Positions 26,135 to 35,790 of a stretch of 64,000 bases of DNA are shown here, one piece after another. Location of the stretch: positions 1-64,000 of the forward strand of contig QBZG01000004.1 in assembly GCA_003282435.1 (NCBI GenBank), given 5' to 3'. Source of the stretch: SAR116 cluster bacterium AG-335-B03 (GTDB taxonomy: Bacteria > Pseudomonadota > Alphaproteobacteria > Puniceispirillales > Marisalimonadaceae). The stretch's first letter is position 1, and the number at the start of each line of letters is the position of its first letter. The position numbers and the translations under genes were made by a program. Below the pieces are notes generated by a model. It did no database searches and was not told the DNA's origin. It saw only the letters and a list, made by a program, of their open reading frames with translations.

Positions 26135-28342
26135 TTATAAAATTTCAATTTTATTTTCTAAATCATTCACATAACCAATTTCAGTAAAATTGATTTTATA
26201 TTTCTTTAAGAGTTGAAATTGTTTTTCCTTTTCTTCTTTAGGTATTATAAAAGCCAGCCCCCCTACGGTTTGAGGATCATATAGTATTTCATCAACACTA
26301 TCTTCATTTCTACTATAAACAATATTTTCTTTAGCTATGAGATAATTATTATCAAATAGTGACGACTTCACTCTTTTTTTTATTGCTTCCTTAACACCTT
26401 TAAATATTGGTATCTTTTTAGGAAATATAGTTAATCCAGTTTTGCCATTATCTCTTTTAATTAAATTTAAAAGATGATTGGCAAGTCCAAAACCTGTTAT
26501 GTCAGTCATAGATAAAATTTTTAATTTTTCAGTAATATTTCCAAAAGCTATATTACCGTCTTCCATTTGCTTAATAACTTCAATTTGAAAATAACTATCA
26601 ATTAAATCATTATTAATTCCAGCAAAAACAATGCCTGTGCCAATTTTATTAGTTAAAATTAAAATGTCATTAACTTTTATCTTTCTATTTATTTTTTTAA
26701 AATTTAAAGGCTTTTTTTGTTCACCAGTTATTGCAAATCCAATAACTGGATCTTGATCTTTTCCAATCATTGTATGTCCGCCATCAATATAACAGTTGTA
26801 AGACTCGAAGATTTTATTTGCTCCATATGAAACTTGTTCTAAATCTCTAGAATTGATAATAGATTTTGATAGAGGTAATTGTAAAATCATCATAGTAGAA
26901 ATTATTTTAGAATTTACAGAAATAATATCACTTATTGCATGATTTGCTGCAATTTTCCCTAAAACATAAGGGTCAGATATAATTGCATTTATCATATCAA
27001 CACTTTGAAATAAACTCGGATAATTATTAATAGGGGTAGCGTCTTCGGAAGTTGAGATTATTTTTTTTGACAAAGAATTTTTTAGAGCATTATATGGAAC
27101 TTTTGCTGCACAACCTCTACATTGCATTTGTTTAATATCGTAATGTTTATAAACATTATTTATGTTAAAAATTTTATAAATATTACTTACAAAAATTCTC
27201 TTTATTTTTGAAATTTGGTTATGATTTAGTTCATTAAATTTTTTAATAAATCTATGATCAATATATTTTTTTAAGTAAAAGTTCAGTTTTGTAGAATATG
27301 AAAAATTATATTTTGTAGCAATTGCTAATCCATTTGAAAGTCCTATCAGAGCAAGATAATTTTTATTAAATTTGTATGTAAAATTTTTTTTATTAGAAAT
27401 ATAATTTTTTATACTTTTAGCTAGGGGTTTTCCTGATCTTACAGCGAAGACACCTGCTTTTTTTAAATTTTCTTTATTAAAATCAACAATGTCACCAGCA
27501 GCAAATATAAATTTGTGGTTAGTTTGAAATGCATTATTAACAACTATAAAGCTATCTTTGTTTAATTTTAAATCTGATTGTTCAATCCATTTAGGAGCCA
27601 TTGCGTTAGTAGATAAAATAGATTTGTCAATATTTAAGAAAGTTCCATCTGACATTATTAACTTATTTGTTTTAACTTGAATGACTTCCTTGTTTTCTAC
27701 TAGTTTTATACCAACTTCTTTAAGAAAATTTAAAGCAATTTGTTTTGTTTTCTTAGGAAAAGAGTTTAAAATTCCATTTTTTCCAGTAACGATAGTGATA
27801 TCTAGATTTTTTTTTGTTTTATTGAAGCGTTTTTTAAGAGCTAAAGCCAACTCTACAGAGCCCGCTCCACCACCTATAAAAGCAATAGAATTAAAATTTT
27901 TAATTTCTTTTAAAAAATTGTTAGCTAATTTTGAAATAGGTTTAACTGGAACACAATTTCTTTGTGCTCCTTTAATTTTCTTATAATTACTTTCTATACC
28001 AGAATTAATTGATAAAACATCAAAATTTAATTTTGGTCGTCCTTTTAAATAGACTTCTTTGTTGATGGCAGAAATTTTAGTTACTTCAGCATGAATAAAA
28101 CGAATATTTAATTTTATACATAATTTATATAGATCAATGTGACTCTCCCGCCAAGAATATATACCTTCTATAAAACCTGGTATCATTCCAGAATAAGGTG
28201 TGTCGATTTCGTTGCTTATTAAAGTAATTCTATTACCTTTTAATGGTTTCTTAGATAGTTCCATAATTACTGACAAGTGTGAATGACCCCCGCCAATTAA
28301 TATTAGATCATTTGTAATAGGTGTTTCTTCGTTATTAATCAT
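26135..28342 (-). CDS. selD: NADH-dehydrogenase-like domain fused to selenophosphate synthase SelD
   Basis: The 735-residue protein joins two units. Residues 1-375 form an FAD-dependent pyridine-nucleotide oxidoreductase, with IGGGHSHL at 16-23, a second dinucleotide motif FIGGGAGSVE at 155-164 and AAGDIVDF at 281-288. Residues from about 405 form SelD, with Cys411 and Lys414 in GCAAKV as the catalytic pair and SVDMINAII and GGHTMIGKD further on. SelD makes selenophosphate from selenide and ATP. The oxidoreductase probably supplies reduced selenium or handles its redox state, as in other fused SelD proteins. The active residue is cysteine, not selenocysteine. It is the first gene of the mnmH operon. 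Confidence 0.92.
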   Translation of the reverse strand: MINNEETPITNDLILIGGGHSHLSVIMELSKKPLKGNRITLISNEIDTPYSGMIPGFIEGIYSWRESHIDLYKLCIKLNIRFIHAEVTKISAINKEVYLKGRPKLNFDVLSINSGIESNYKKIKGAQRNCVPVKPISKLANNFLKEIKNFNSIAFIGGGAGSVELALALKKRFNKTKKNLDITIVTGKNGILNSFPKKTKQIALNFLKEVGIKLVENKEVIQVKTNKLIMSDGTFLNIDKSILSTNAMAPKWIEQSDLKLNKDSFIVVNNAFQTNHKFIFAAGDIVDFNKENLKKAGVFAVRSGKPLAKSIKNYISNKKNFTYKFNKNYLALIGLSNGLAIATKYNFSYSTKLNFYLKKYIDHRFIKKFNELNHNQISKIKRIFVSNIYKIFNINNVYKHYDIKQMQCRGCAAKVPYNALKNSLSKKIISTSEDATPINNYPSLFQSVDMINAIISDPYVLGKIAANHAISDIISVNSKIISTMMILQLPLSKSIINSRDLEQVSYGANKIFESYNCYIDGGHTMIGKDQDPVIGFAITGEQKKPLNFKKINRKIKVNDILILTNKIGTGIVFAGINNDLIDSYFQIEVIKQMEDGNIAFGNITEKLKILSMTDITGFGLANHLLNLIKRDNGKTGLTIFPKKIPIFKGVKEAIKKRVKSSLFDNNYLIAKENIVYSRNEDSVDEILYDPQTVGGLAFIIPKEEKEKQFQLLKKYKINFTEIGYVNDLENKIEIL

Positions 28343-28361
28343 TATGATTTTATCTATTAAA

Positions 28362-28435
28362 TGGAGGCCCGAAGCGGAATCGAACCGCTGTTAACGGCTT
28401 TGCAGGCCGCTGCATCACCACTCTGCCATCGGGCC
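28362..28435 (-). tRNA. tRNA-Cys(GCA)
   Basis: On the minus strand the acceptor arms GGCCCG/CGGGCC are followed by U73 (typical of tRNA-Cys) and encoded CCA. The anticodon loop CTGCAAA within GCGGC/GCCGT gives anticodon GCA. The T arm is CAGCGG-TTCGATT-CCGCTT. It lies 19 bp upstream of the selD-fusion start codon. Confidence 0.95.
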
Positions 28436-28623
28436 AATAGTTAAGATGATTTCTTTCTATAACTCTAGAATACCATACAAGCAAATAAAAAAAATGTTAT
28501 GGATATATATTTTTTAAATACTTAATACATTTAACAATATGTTTTATATCTTGAATACGAATTTACTTTTCAATTATTTATTAAATGTTATTTAATGAAT
28601 GATGAACTATTTTTGAGGTTTCA

Positions 28624-30003
28624 ATGTTTATCTTTTCTGGAAGAATAAATTTTTTAAGTATACTGCTCATTTTCTTTGTATGTTTTAATGTATCCAAGGT
28701 TAAGGGATCTGATCTTACATTTGAACACTCTATACATTTAGCCTTAAAAAATAGTCTTGAATTAAAAGCTCAAGATTATAGATTAGCAGCAGTAAAACAT
28801 TCGCTTGGAGAAGCCAATTCTTCTAAGGATTGGATGAATTCTTTTTCTACAGTTTTCAATTCAACTAACAAAGATAGTAACTCTAATGGATTTTTTGGTG
28901 AAGATGACACGACTACTTCAACGATTTCTATAAGCAAAAATATATTTGATGGTGGAGAAGCATTTGAAAAGTACTCAATAGCTGAAGATAATTTAAAGCT
29001 ACAAAAAGTTAGCTTAATTAAAGTTAAACAAAAGATAATTTTAGAGGCTATAAAAGCTTATTTGGACGTTTACTCAAATCAATCTGTTGTAAGATTAAGA
29101 AAAAGAAGTTTAAAAAGATTTAATGAAAACGTTGAAGCAACAAAACTTAAACTTGAAGCAGGTACAGTTACCCCAACCGTTTTAGCAGAAGCTCAATCGA
29201 AATACGCAAAAGCAAAGTATGAGTTAATTTTGGCTGAGGGTAATCTTAATAATTATGCATCTAAGTTAAAAAGTATAACAAAGTTAAAGAATGTACCTAG
29301 TAATCTAAGACTTCCTAAATTAAATTTCAAAATACCTAAAACAGTCAATAAGGCAATTAAAGTATCATTAGAGAATAATCCTATAATTTTAATTGCAAAA
29401 CTAGAAAAAGATATAGCCAAAAAAAATGTTGAGTTAAAAAAATCAAATAACCGACCTTCACTTAAAATGGAATTTTTTGGGAAAGATAGTCAGTCATCAG
29501 TTAATACATCAACTAGTGACTACCAGAGCTATGGTGCAAACCTAACTTTTAGTACACCTTTATTTTATAATGATTCTACAAAAGATAATATTAGGCGGCT
29601 TGATAAATTATTCATTGCTACATCTTTTGATTTATCGGAAAAAAATAGACAAGTAGAATTAAGTACGATTTCTTCTTATCATAATTATAAAAGTACTTTA
29701 GCAAAAACTTCTGCCTCTAGAAGTGAAAAAATATCTTCTTTATTAGCTTTAAATGGAATTAAAAAAGAAGCACAATTTGGTATTAGAACTGTCTTAGACG
29801 TTTTAGATGCAGAAGTTGAGTATTTAAACGCATCTACAAATGTAATTAAGAGTAAAGCAGACGAAATTTATAGTCAGTTTTATATAAAATCTATATTAGG
29901 TAATTTATCAATTAGAGATATTAATCGTGAATATAAACTTAATCATGATTTAAAAGAAAATAATTTAAATTTTAAAATATTGGACCCTAAGGCTTTTAAC
30001 TAA
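28624..30003 (+). CDS. tolC: TolC family outer-membrane efflux protein
   Basis: The 459-residue precursor has a hydrophobic signal segment (about residues 9-30, before SDLTFEHSI) followed by two repeats of long amphipathic helices. LTFEHSIHLALKNSLELKAQD and ISKNIFDGGEAFEKY match the TolC pattern, and LEAGTVTPTVLAEAQSKYA and FGIRTVLDVLDAEVEYLNA are the mirrored coiled-coil tips. The trimer forms the outer-membrane exit duct for type I secretion and RND efflux. The gene is next to valS, an arrangement common in alphaproteobacteria. A GAGG ribosome site precedes the ATG. Confidence 0.9.
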   Translation: MFIFSGRINFLSILLIFFVCFNVSKVKGSDLTFEHSIHLALKNSLELKAQDYRLAAVKHSLGEANSSKDWMNSFSTVFNSTNKDSNSNGFFGEDDTTTSTISISKNIFDGGEAFEKYSIAEDNLKLQKVSLIKVKQKIILEAIKAYLDVYSNQSVVRLRKRSLKRFNENVEATKLKLEAGTVTPTVLAEAQSKYAKAKYELILAEGNLNNYASKLKSITKLKNVPSNLRLPKLNFKIPKTVNKAIKVSLENNPIILIAKLEKDIAKKNVELKKSNNRPSLKMEFFGKDSQSSVNTSTSDYQSYGANLTFSTPLFYNDSTKDNIRRLDKLFIATSFDLSEKNRQVELSTISSYHNYKSTLAKTSASRSEKISSLLALNGIKKEAQFGIRTVLDVLDAEVEYLNASTNVIKSKADEIYSQFYIKSILGNLSIRDINREYKLNHDLKENNLNFKILDPKAFN

Positions 30004-30029
30004 TTCAAAATCATGGATAAATTCAAAAT

Positions 30030-32669
30030 ATGATGGATAAAAGGTTTGATTCTAAATCTATAGAGGATAAATGGTATAAAATATGGTTGGATAGTGGAGC
30101 TTTCTCATCTAATAGCTCTTCAACAAAAAAACCTTATGTTATAATGATGCCACCTCCTAATGTAACTGGCTCATTACATATTGGTCATGCACTAACTTTT
30201 ACCATTCAAGATATATTAATAAGATTTCATAGAATGCAAGGGTTTGATGTTTTATGGCAACCTGGGACTGACCATGCAGGAATAGCTACTCAAATGGTTG
30301 TTGAAAGAGAGTTGGCAAAATTAAATCTTACTCGTCATAGTTTAGGTAGAGAGAAGTTTGTTGAAAAAGTATGGGAATGGAAGGAAAAATCAGGAGGGGA
30401 AATAACAAACCAGTTGAGAGCACTTGGGGCATCACCTGATTGGGAAAAAGAACGTTTTACAATGGATGATGGATTATCCAAAGCTGTTAATATTGTTTTT
30501 GTAAAATTATATAAAGAAGGTTTGATTTATAGGGATAAACGTCTTGTTAATTGGGATCCAAAATTATTTACAGCAATTTCTGACCTTGAAGTAGAACAAA
30601 AAGAAATGCAAGGTAAGTTCTGGTATTTCAAATATCCTGTTGAAGATAGTGATGAATTGTTAACTATAGCTACTACCAGACCAGAAACTATGTTGGGTGA
30701 CACAGCTGTTGCTGTAAACCCAGAAGATGACAGATATAAACATTTAAGGGGTAAGAATGTTATTTTACCCATTATGAATAGACCTATTCCTATAATTTTT
30801 GATAATTATTCAGATCCTGAAAAAGGTTCAGGAGCTGTAAAGATTACGCCTGCTCACGATTTTAATGATTTTGAGGTAGGAAAGCGGCATAAACTAGAAA
30901 TGATAAATATTTTTAATTCAGATGCTTCTATTAATGAAAACGGTCCAGATAGATACGTAGGGTTAGATAGATTTACGGCAAGAAAAAAAATAATAGAACA
31001 TATGAAATCATTAAATTTGTTAGTTAAAGAGGAAAATATTACACACACTGTTCCTCACGGTGATAGATCTAACGTAATAGTTGAACCGTGGCTCATGGAT
31101 CAGTGGTATGTAGATGCAAAAAAACTAGCTGTTCCTGCCATAAAAGCGGTTAAAAATGGTAATACTCAGTTTGTTCCTAAAAATTGGGATAAGACATATT
31201 TTGAGTGGATGAATAATATCCAACCTTGGTGTGTTTCTAGACAGCTATGGTGGGGCCATAGAATACCTGCTTGGTTTGGTCCAGATAAAAAAATATTTGT
31301 CGAGACTAATAAACAAGAAGCAGAAACAGCTGCTGAATTACATTATGGAAAAAAAGTTACTCTAGATCAAGACGAAGATGTTTTAGACACTTGGTTTTCT
31401 TCAGCTTTATGGCCTTTTTCTACGCTTGGATGGCCTGAAAATACATCTGAGCTAAAAAAGTACTATCCAACAGATGTTTTAGTGACTGGATTTGATATCA
31501 TTTTCTTTTGGGTTGCAAGAATGATGATGATGGGAATTCATTTTATGGACAAAGAAGTTCCTTTTAAAGAAGTTTATATTCACGCTCTAGTGAGAGACGA
31601 TAAAGGACAAAAAATGTCAAAGTCAAAAGGTAATGTTTTAGATCCTTTAGACTTATCTGAAAAGTATGGAGCGGACTCTTTAAGATTTACGCTAACAGCG
31701 ATGGCAGCTCAGGGTAGGGATATTAAATTGTCAGAAGAGAGGATTGCTGGTTATAGAAATTTTAGTACTAAAATTTGGAATGGATGTAAATTTCTAGAAT
31801 TCAATAATTGTATTACTGAATTAGAAAAAGATTTACTTATTATTAACCTTGACGTAAATAAATGGATAATTAACCTTTATAATAAATTAAATTTAAGAGT
31901 TAAAACTTCTATTAAAAATTATAAGTTTAATGATGCAGCGGATGCTTTATATCAATTTATTTGGAAAGATTATTGTGACTGGTATATTGAGTTTATTAAA
32001 CCTATTTTAATAAATACTAATGATTTAGATGCGCTTAATGAAACTAAAAATGTCTCTATAAATATAATGAAAAATGTTTTATTAATGTTACATCCCATAA
32101 TGCCATATGTAACTGAAGAAATTTTTGAAAATCTTTTTCAATCATCTGAATTAGCAATTTTATCCCCATGGCCCAAAACTATTAAAAGTAAAGATACATT
32201 AGAAAATGGCATAGATTTATCAATTCAATTAATTTCTGCAATAAGATCATTAAGAGTTGAAAAAAATATTCCTTCAAAGTCTAGACCTTACATTATATTT
32301 AAAAATGCAGATCCTGAAAAAAAGAAAATTATTATTGAAAATAAAAAACTAATAATTAATTTAGCAAAATTAACTGATATAAAATTTTCTTCTGATAAAG
32401 TTTTGAATGATAAATTTATTGTGACTACTGTTGAAAATATTACTTTAATGCTTCCACTTGAAGGTTTAATTGATGTTAATGAAGAGAAAAATAGGTTAAA
32501 CAAAGAACTTACAAATATAAATCTTGAAATCGACATCATAAACAAACGATTAAATAATCCAATGTTTATAGAAAAAGCACCTTCGAATGTTATAAATGAA
32601 GTCAAAACTAAACAAAGCATTTACACTCAAAGAAAATTTGAAATAGAAAAAGCCTTATTAAATATATAA
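30030..32669 (+). CDS. valS: Valyl-tRNA synthetase
   Basis: The 879-residue class I synthetase has PPPNVTGSLHIGHA with HIGH at 50-53, KMSKS near 528-532, the editing-domain TTRPETMLGDTAVAV, and a C-terminal charged coiled coil (about 800-879). The length fits bacterial valine enzymes. It charges tRNA-Val, one isoacceptor of which is encoded at 4477. The start could be either of two adjacent ATGs at 30030 and 30033. Confidence 0.96.
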   Translation: MMDKRFDSKSIEDKWYKIWLDSGAFSSNSSSTKKPYVIMMPPPNVTGSLHIGHALTFTIQDILIRFHRMQGFDVLWQPGTDHAGIATQMVVERELAKLNLTRHSLGREKFVEKVWEWKEKSGGEITNQLRALGASPDWEKERFTMDDGLSKAVNIVFVKLYKEGLIYRDKRLVNWDPKLFTAISDLEVEQKEMQGKFWYFKYPVEDSDELLTIATTRPETMLGDTAVAVNPEDDRYKHLRGKNVILPIMNRPIPIIFDNYSDPEKGSGAVKITPAHDFNDFEVGKRHKLEMINIFNSDASINENGPDRYVGLDRFTARKKIIEHMKSLNLLVKEENITHTVPHGDRSNVIVEPWLMDQWYVDAKKLAVPAIKAVKNGNTQFVPKNWDKTYFEWMNNIQPWCVSRQLWWGHRIPAWFGPDKKIFVETNKQEAETAAELHYGKKVTLDQDEDVLDTWFSSALWPFSTLGWPENTSELKKYYPTDVLVTGFDIIFFWVARMMMMGIHFMDKEVPFKEVYIHALVRDDKGQKMSKSKGNVLDPLDLSEKYGADSLRFTLTAMAAQGRDIKLSEERIAGYRNFSTKIWNGCKFLEFNNCITELEKDLLIINLDVNKWIINLYNKLNLRVKTSIKNYKFNDAADALYQFIWKDYCDWYIEFIKPILINTNDLDALNETKNVSINIMKNVLLMLHPIMPYVTEEIFENLFQSSELAILSPWPKTIKSKDTLENGIDLSIQLISAIRSLRVEKNIPSKSRPYIIFKNADPEKKKIIIENKKLIINLAKLTDIKFSSDKVLNDKFIVTTVENITLMLPLEGLIDVNEEKNRLNKELTNINLEIDIINKRLNNPMFIEKAPSNVINEVKTKQSIYTQRKFEIEKALLNI

Positions 32670-32690
32670 GATAGAAAATTAGAGGAAAAG

Positions 32691-34541
32691 ATGAAAAATT
32701 CTAAAACAGTTTTAATTGATAAAAATCCCGGAAGAAATTCTCAAACATTTGGAGTTGCAAGGAATTTAAATACTGACTTAGATTTAATTCATGAACCTTC
32801 AATTGGAGTTGTCGGTAATAAAGGTGATTCACAATGTTATTTTGGTGTAGAAGAAAAAGTTAGGACAATACACGAGTGTTTAAGATTAAGAATAGGACAA
32901 AAACCAGGCGATATTTTTATGCGTTTAGTTCAACCTGAATACACTGTAGCGACATCAGACGGCATAAGAAATGGTACAAAAGAAATGCGTTACTCCTTAA
33001 TTGGGCGAGAGGTTACTAACGACACATTATGTGAGCACCTCAGCGCATCAGGGCTAGAAGGAACTATTGCCGTTGTTGCTTGTGATAAGCCTCCTGTTGG
33101 AACCTTATCTGCTATTTTAGAACATAATAGGCCAGCAATAATTATGTCTGATGGATCGATTAGACCTGGAGTTGATTCAGTAACTAAAGAACCTATTGAT
33201 TTAATTACAGCTTATCAACTTGCTGGAAGTGATGATGAAGTTTTAAAAAAAAGAATAGCATGTGAAGCATGCCCAGGTCATGGAAGTTGTGGAGGTATTT
33301 TTACATATAATACTATGCAGACTTTTATTGGTGTCGTTGGCATGCAACCATTAGAAATGGTTTCACCTGCCTCTGAAGATCAAAGAAGGTTAGAAGATTT
33401 TCCAAATAAATTAATTACTTATTTAGATAATATGATCAAAAATGATATTAAACCTAGAGATATAGTTACAAGAGATTCTATAAGAAATGCTATTATTGTC
33501 GCCATGTCTATAGGTGGTTCAACTAATGTGATGCTACATGCACCAGAATTAGCTCGTGCTGCAGGGTATAGTAACTTTAATAAAGATATTATGAGTTTCG
33601 AAGAATTTAATCATTTATCAAAAAATGTTGTTCCTGTTTTAGTTGATGCCAGACCTTTTGGTAAATATTCAATGGTTGATATAGATGCTAAGGGTGGTGT
33701 TCAAGTTTTTGTAAAAGATTTGCTAGATTCTGGTTTGTTAAATGGAAATACACTTACATGTACTGGCGAAACATTAAATGAGCAAATTACCAGACTAGAT
33801 CCTAAAAGTCCTGATGGTAATGTTATATATCCTGTAAAAAAACCTTTTAAAGAAACAGGCGGCCTTAGGCTTCTAGGAGGTAACTTATCTCCTGAATACA
33901 GTTCAATTTTAAAGTTAGCGGGCGTTGAGGGCGGTCTAGAAAATAATGTATTTATAGGAAAAGCCAGGATTTTTGATGGTGAACAAAAACTACTTGATGC
34001 TCTGGAAAATGAACCAGAAAAATTCATGAATAAAGATATGATAATAGTTAGATATGAAGGACCTGTAGGTGGCCCTGGAATGCCAGAAATGTTAGATTCA
34101 ACTTCTAGAATAACTGCATTATGCAGAGAGAAGGATATTATTGTGGGCTTAATGACTGATGGTCGCTTTTCTGGAGGATCAGTTGGTCTTGTTATTGGTC
34201 ATGTTGGTCCAGAAGCTGCTGTTGGGGGGCCTATTGGTCTAATTAAGGATAAAGATGAAATTGTTGTTGATCTAAATAAAAATACTCTAACTTGCACTCA
34301 ACTATTAGATGAAAATATTTTGAGGGAAAGAAAAAATGACTGGAAAAAAAATGTTGATGATAACAATGGATTACATCCTGCAGTGGGGATTGCAGATACT
34401 AGACTATTAAATAGAATGAGAAGCTCAGCCGTTTCAGCTATATATGGGGCAGGAATGCATCCCGACAGAAAAGTTTGGATACCTGACCCACGTGAGATTA
34501 AAAAGTCAGATTTCATCCCAAAAAATATTCATAAAAATTAA
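32691..34541 (+). CDS. ilvD: IlvD/Edd-family dehydratase, probably dihydroxy-acid dehydratase
   Basis: The 616-residue protein has three cysteines in the positions that hold the iron-sulfur cluster (Cys49 in GDSQC, Cys131 in ACDKPPVG, Cys200 in GSCGG), and the C-terminal DGRFSGGSVGLVIGHVGPEA block. IlvD converts dihydroxy-isovalerate and dihydroxy-methylvalerate to keto acids for branched-chain amino-acid synthesis. The usual CDKNMPG reads CDKPPVG here, so a sugar-acid dehydratase of the same family remains possible. An AGAGGA ribosome site precedes the ATG. It is convergent with xthA with one base between stops. Confidence 0.75.
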   Translation: MKNSKTVLIDKNPGRNSQTFGVARNLNTDLDLIHEPSIGVVGNKGDSQCYFGVEEKVRTIHECLRLRIGQKPGDIFMRLVQPEYTVATSDGIRNGTKEMRYSLIGREVTNDTLCEHLSASGLEGTIAVVACDKPPVGTLSAILEHNRPAIIMSDGSIRPGVDSVTKEPIDLITAYQLAGSDDEVLKKRIACEACPGHGSCGGIFTYNTMQTFIGVVGMQPLEMVSPASEDQRRLEDFPNKLITYLDNMIKNDIKPRDIVTRDSIRNAIIVAMSIGGSTNVMLHAPELARAAGYSNFNKDIMSFEEFNHLSKNVVPVLVDARPFGKYSMVDIDAKGGVQVFVKDLLDSGLLNGNTLTCTGETLNEQITRLDPKSPDGNVIYPVKKPFKETGGLRLLGGNLSPEYSSILKLAGVEGGLENNVFIGKARIFDGEQKLLDALENEPEKFMNKDMIIVRYEGPVGGPGMPEMLDSTSRITALCREKDIIVGLMTDGRFSGGSVGLVIGHVGPEAAVGGPIGLIKDKDEIVVDLNKNTLTCTQLLDENILRERKNDWKKNVDDNNGLHPAVGIADTRLLNRMRSSAVSAIYGAGMHPDRKVWIPDPREIKKSDFIPKNIHKN

Positions 34542-34542
34542 T

Positions 34543-35334
34543 TTAAAAATTTTCTATTTTAATCCAAATTGGAGTGTGATCACTAGGTTTTTCGTGTCCC
34601 CTAGGTCTTTTATCTATGCCAACATCAATTAAAGTATCTACTATTTCTGGAGAAATGAGAAAAAAATCAATTCTTATACCATTATCTTTTTGCCAAGCCC
34701 CAGCCTGATAATCCCAAAAACTATACTCTTTTAAATTTGGATATTTTAACCTATATGAATCAATTAAACCTATATTTATTAACTCTTTCATGCTTCTTCT
34801 TGTTTCTTTAAGATATAGAGCATCATCTTGCCACTTTGAAACATCATAACAGTCATTATCTTCTTGAATGACGTTAAAGTCTCCTCCTAAAATTAGAGGT
34901 TCATTTTTATCATAGATTTCTTCTGTGTATTTTATAAGACGCTTCATCCAGTTGATTTTATAATCATATTTAGGGCCAGGAGCCGGATTACCGTTCGGTA
35001 AATATAAACAAATTATGTTAATACTTTCAATTTTAACATGTAAAAATCTAGCTTGATCGTCTTCAATTATATCTTGATTATAAAAAGGTAGTATACGATT
35101 TATTTCATTAATCTTAAATTTACTTGCAATTGCAACGCCATTGTAAGATTTTTGTCCAGATGCTATTACGTCAAATCCTATTTCATTAAAATCTTTAAAA
35201 GGAAAGTTTTCGTTAATAGTCTTTGTTTCTTGCATCAAAATGATATCAATTTCACTTTGATCTATCCAATTGATTACATTTGGCAACCGCATTTTAATTG
35301 AGTTAACATTAAAACTTGCTATTTTTAATGACAT
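34543..35334 (-). CDS. xthA: Exodeoxyribonuclease III (AP endonuclease)
   Basis: The 263-residue protein carries the exonuclease III pattern: FNVNSIKMRLPNV with Asn8 near the start, the metal-binding Glu in MQETK, GGDFNV in the middle, and the C-terminal SDHTPIW with the catalytic Asp-His. It removes 3' blocking groups and incises abasic sites in base excision repair. Downstream it abuts the ilvD stop; upstream lies erpA in the same direction with a 17-bp gap. Confidence 0.92.
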   Translation of the reverse strand: MSLKIASFNVNSIKMRLPNVINWIDQSEIDIILMQETKTINENFPFKDFNEIGFDVIASGQKSYNGVAIASKFKINEINRILPFYNQDIIEDDQARFLHVKIESINIICLYLPNGNPAPGPKYDYKINWMKRLIKYTEEIYDKNEPLILGGDFNVIQEDNDCYDVSKWQDDALYLKETRRSMKELINIGLIDSYRLKYPNLKEYSFWDYQAGAWQKDNGIRIDFFLISPEIVDTLIDVGIDKRPRGHEKPSDHTPIWIKIENF

Positions 35335-35351
35335 TTATTTTTTTAATAAAA

Positions 35352-35699
35352 TCATATTGAAAAACTAGTTCCGCAACCACAGTTAGCTGTTGCGTTAGGG
35401 TTCTCAATTCTAAAATAGGTGCCAGCTAATTCAGATATATATTCTAAAGTACTACCATTAAGAAAATCCATTGATATTCTATCAACTAAATATTTAATTC
35501 CACTTTCTTTAAAAACTAAATCGTCGCTATTTGGTGAAGAAACAAAGGAAAAATCATATTGGAAACCAGAACATCCGCCACCCAGTACAGAAATTCTAAA
35601 GTAAGAGCCTTTTTCATTTTTCAATAAAAACTTAATTCTATTTATAGCTTCTTTAGATAATTTAAATTCTTGTTTACTGATTTCACTAACTTCATTCAT
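35352..35699 (-). CDS. erpA: A-type iron-sulfur carrier, ErpA/IscA family
   Basis: The 115-residue protein has the three cluster-binding cysteines of A-type carriers: Cys43 in GGGCSGF and Cys107 and Cys109 in the C-terminal CGCGTSFSI. It delivers Fe-S clusters to apo-proteins. Whether it is best named ErpA or IscA cannot be decided by sequence alone, but in alphaproteobacteria the copy beside dgt and xthA is usually called ErpA. No suf or isc genes are adjacent. It diverges from dgt across about 90 bp. Confidence 0.85.
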   Translation of the reverse strand: MNEVSEISKQEFKLSKEAINRIKFLLKNEKGSYFRISVLGGGCSGFQYDFSFVSSPNSDDLVFKESGIKYLVDRISMDFLNGSTLEYISELAGTYFRIENPNATANCGCGTSFSI

Positions 35700-35790
35700 T
35701 ATAAAAACCTTGCAAAATTTACTAATTGAAAGAGCAAATACAAATGTTAAAGTATAAATATCATATAATTATATATAAATGAATTAATTA

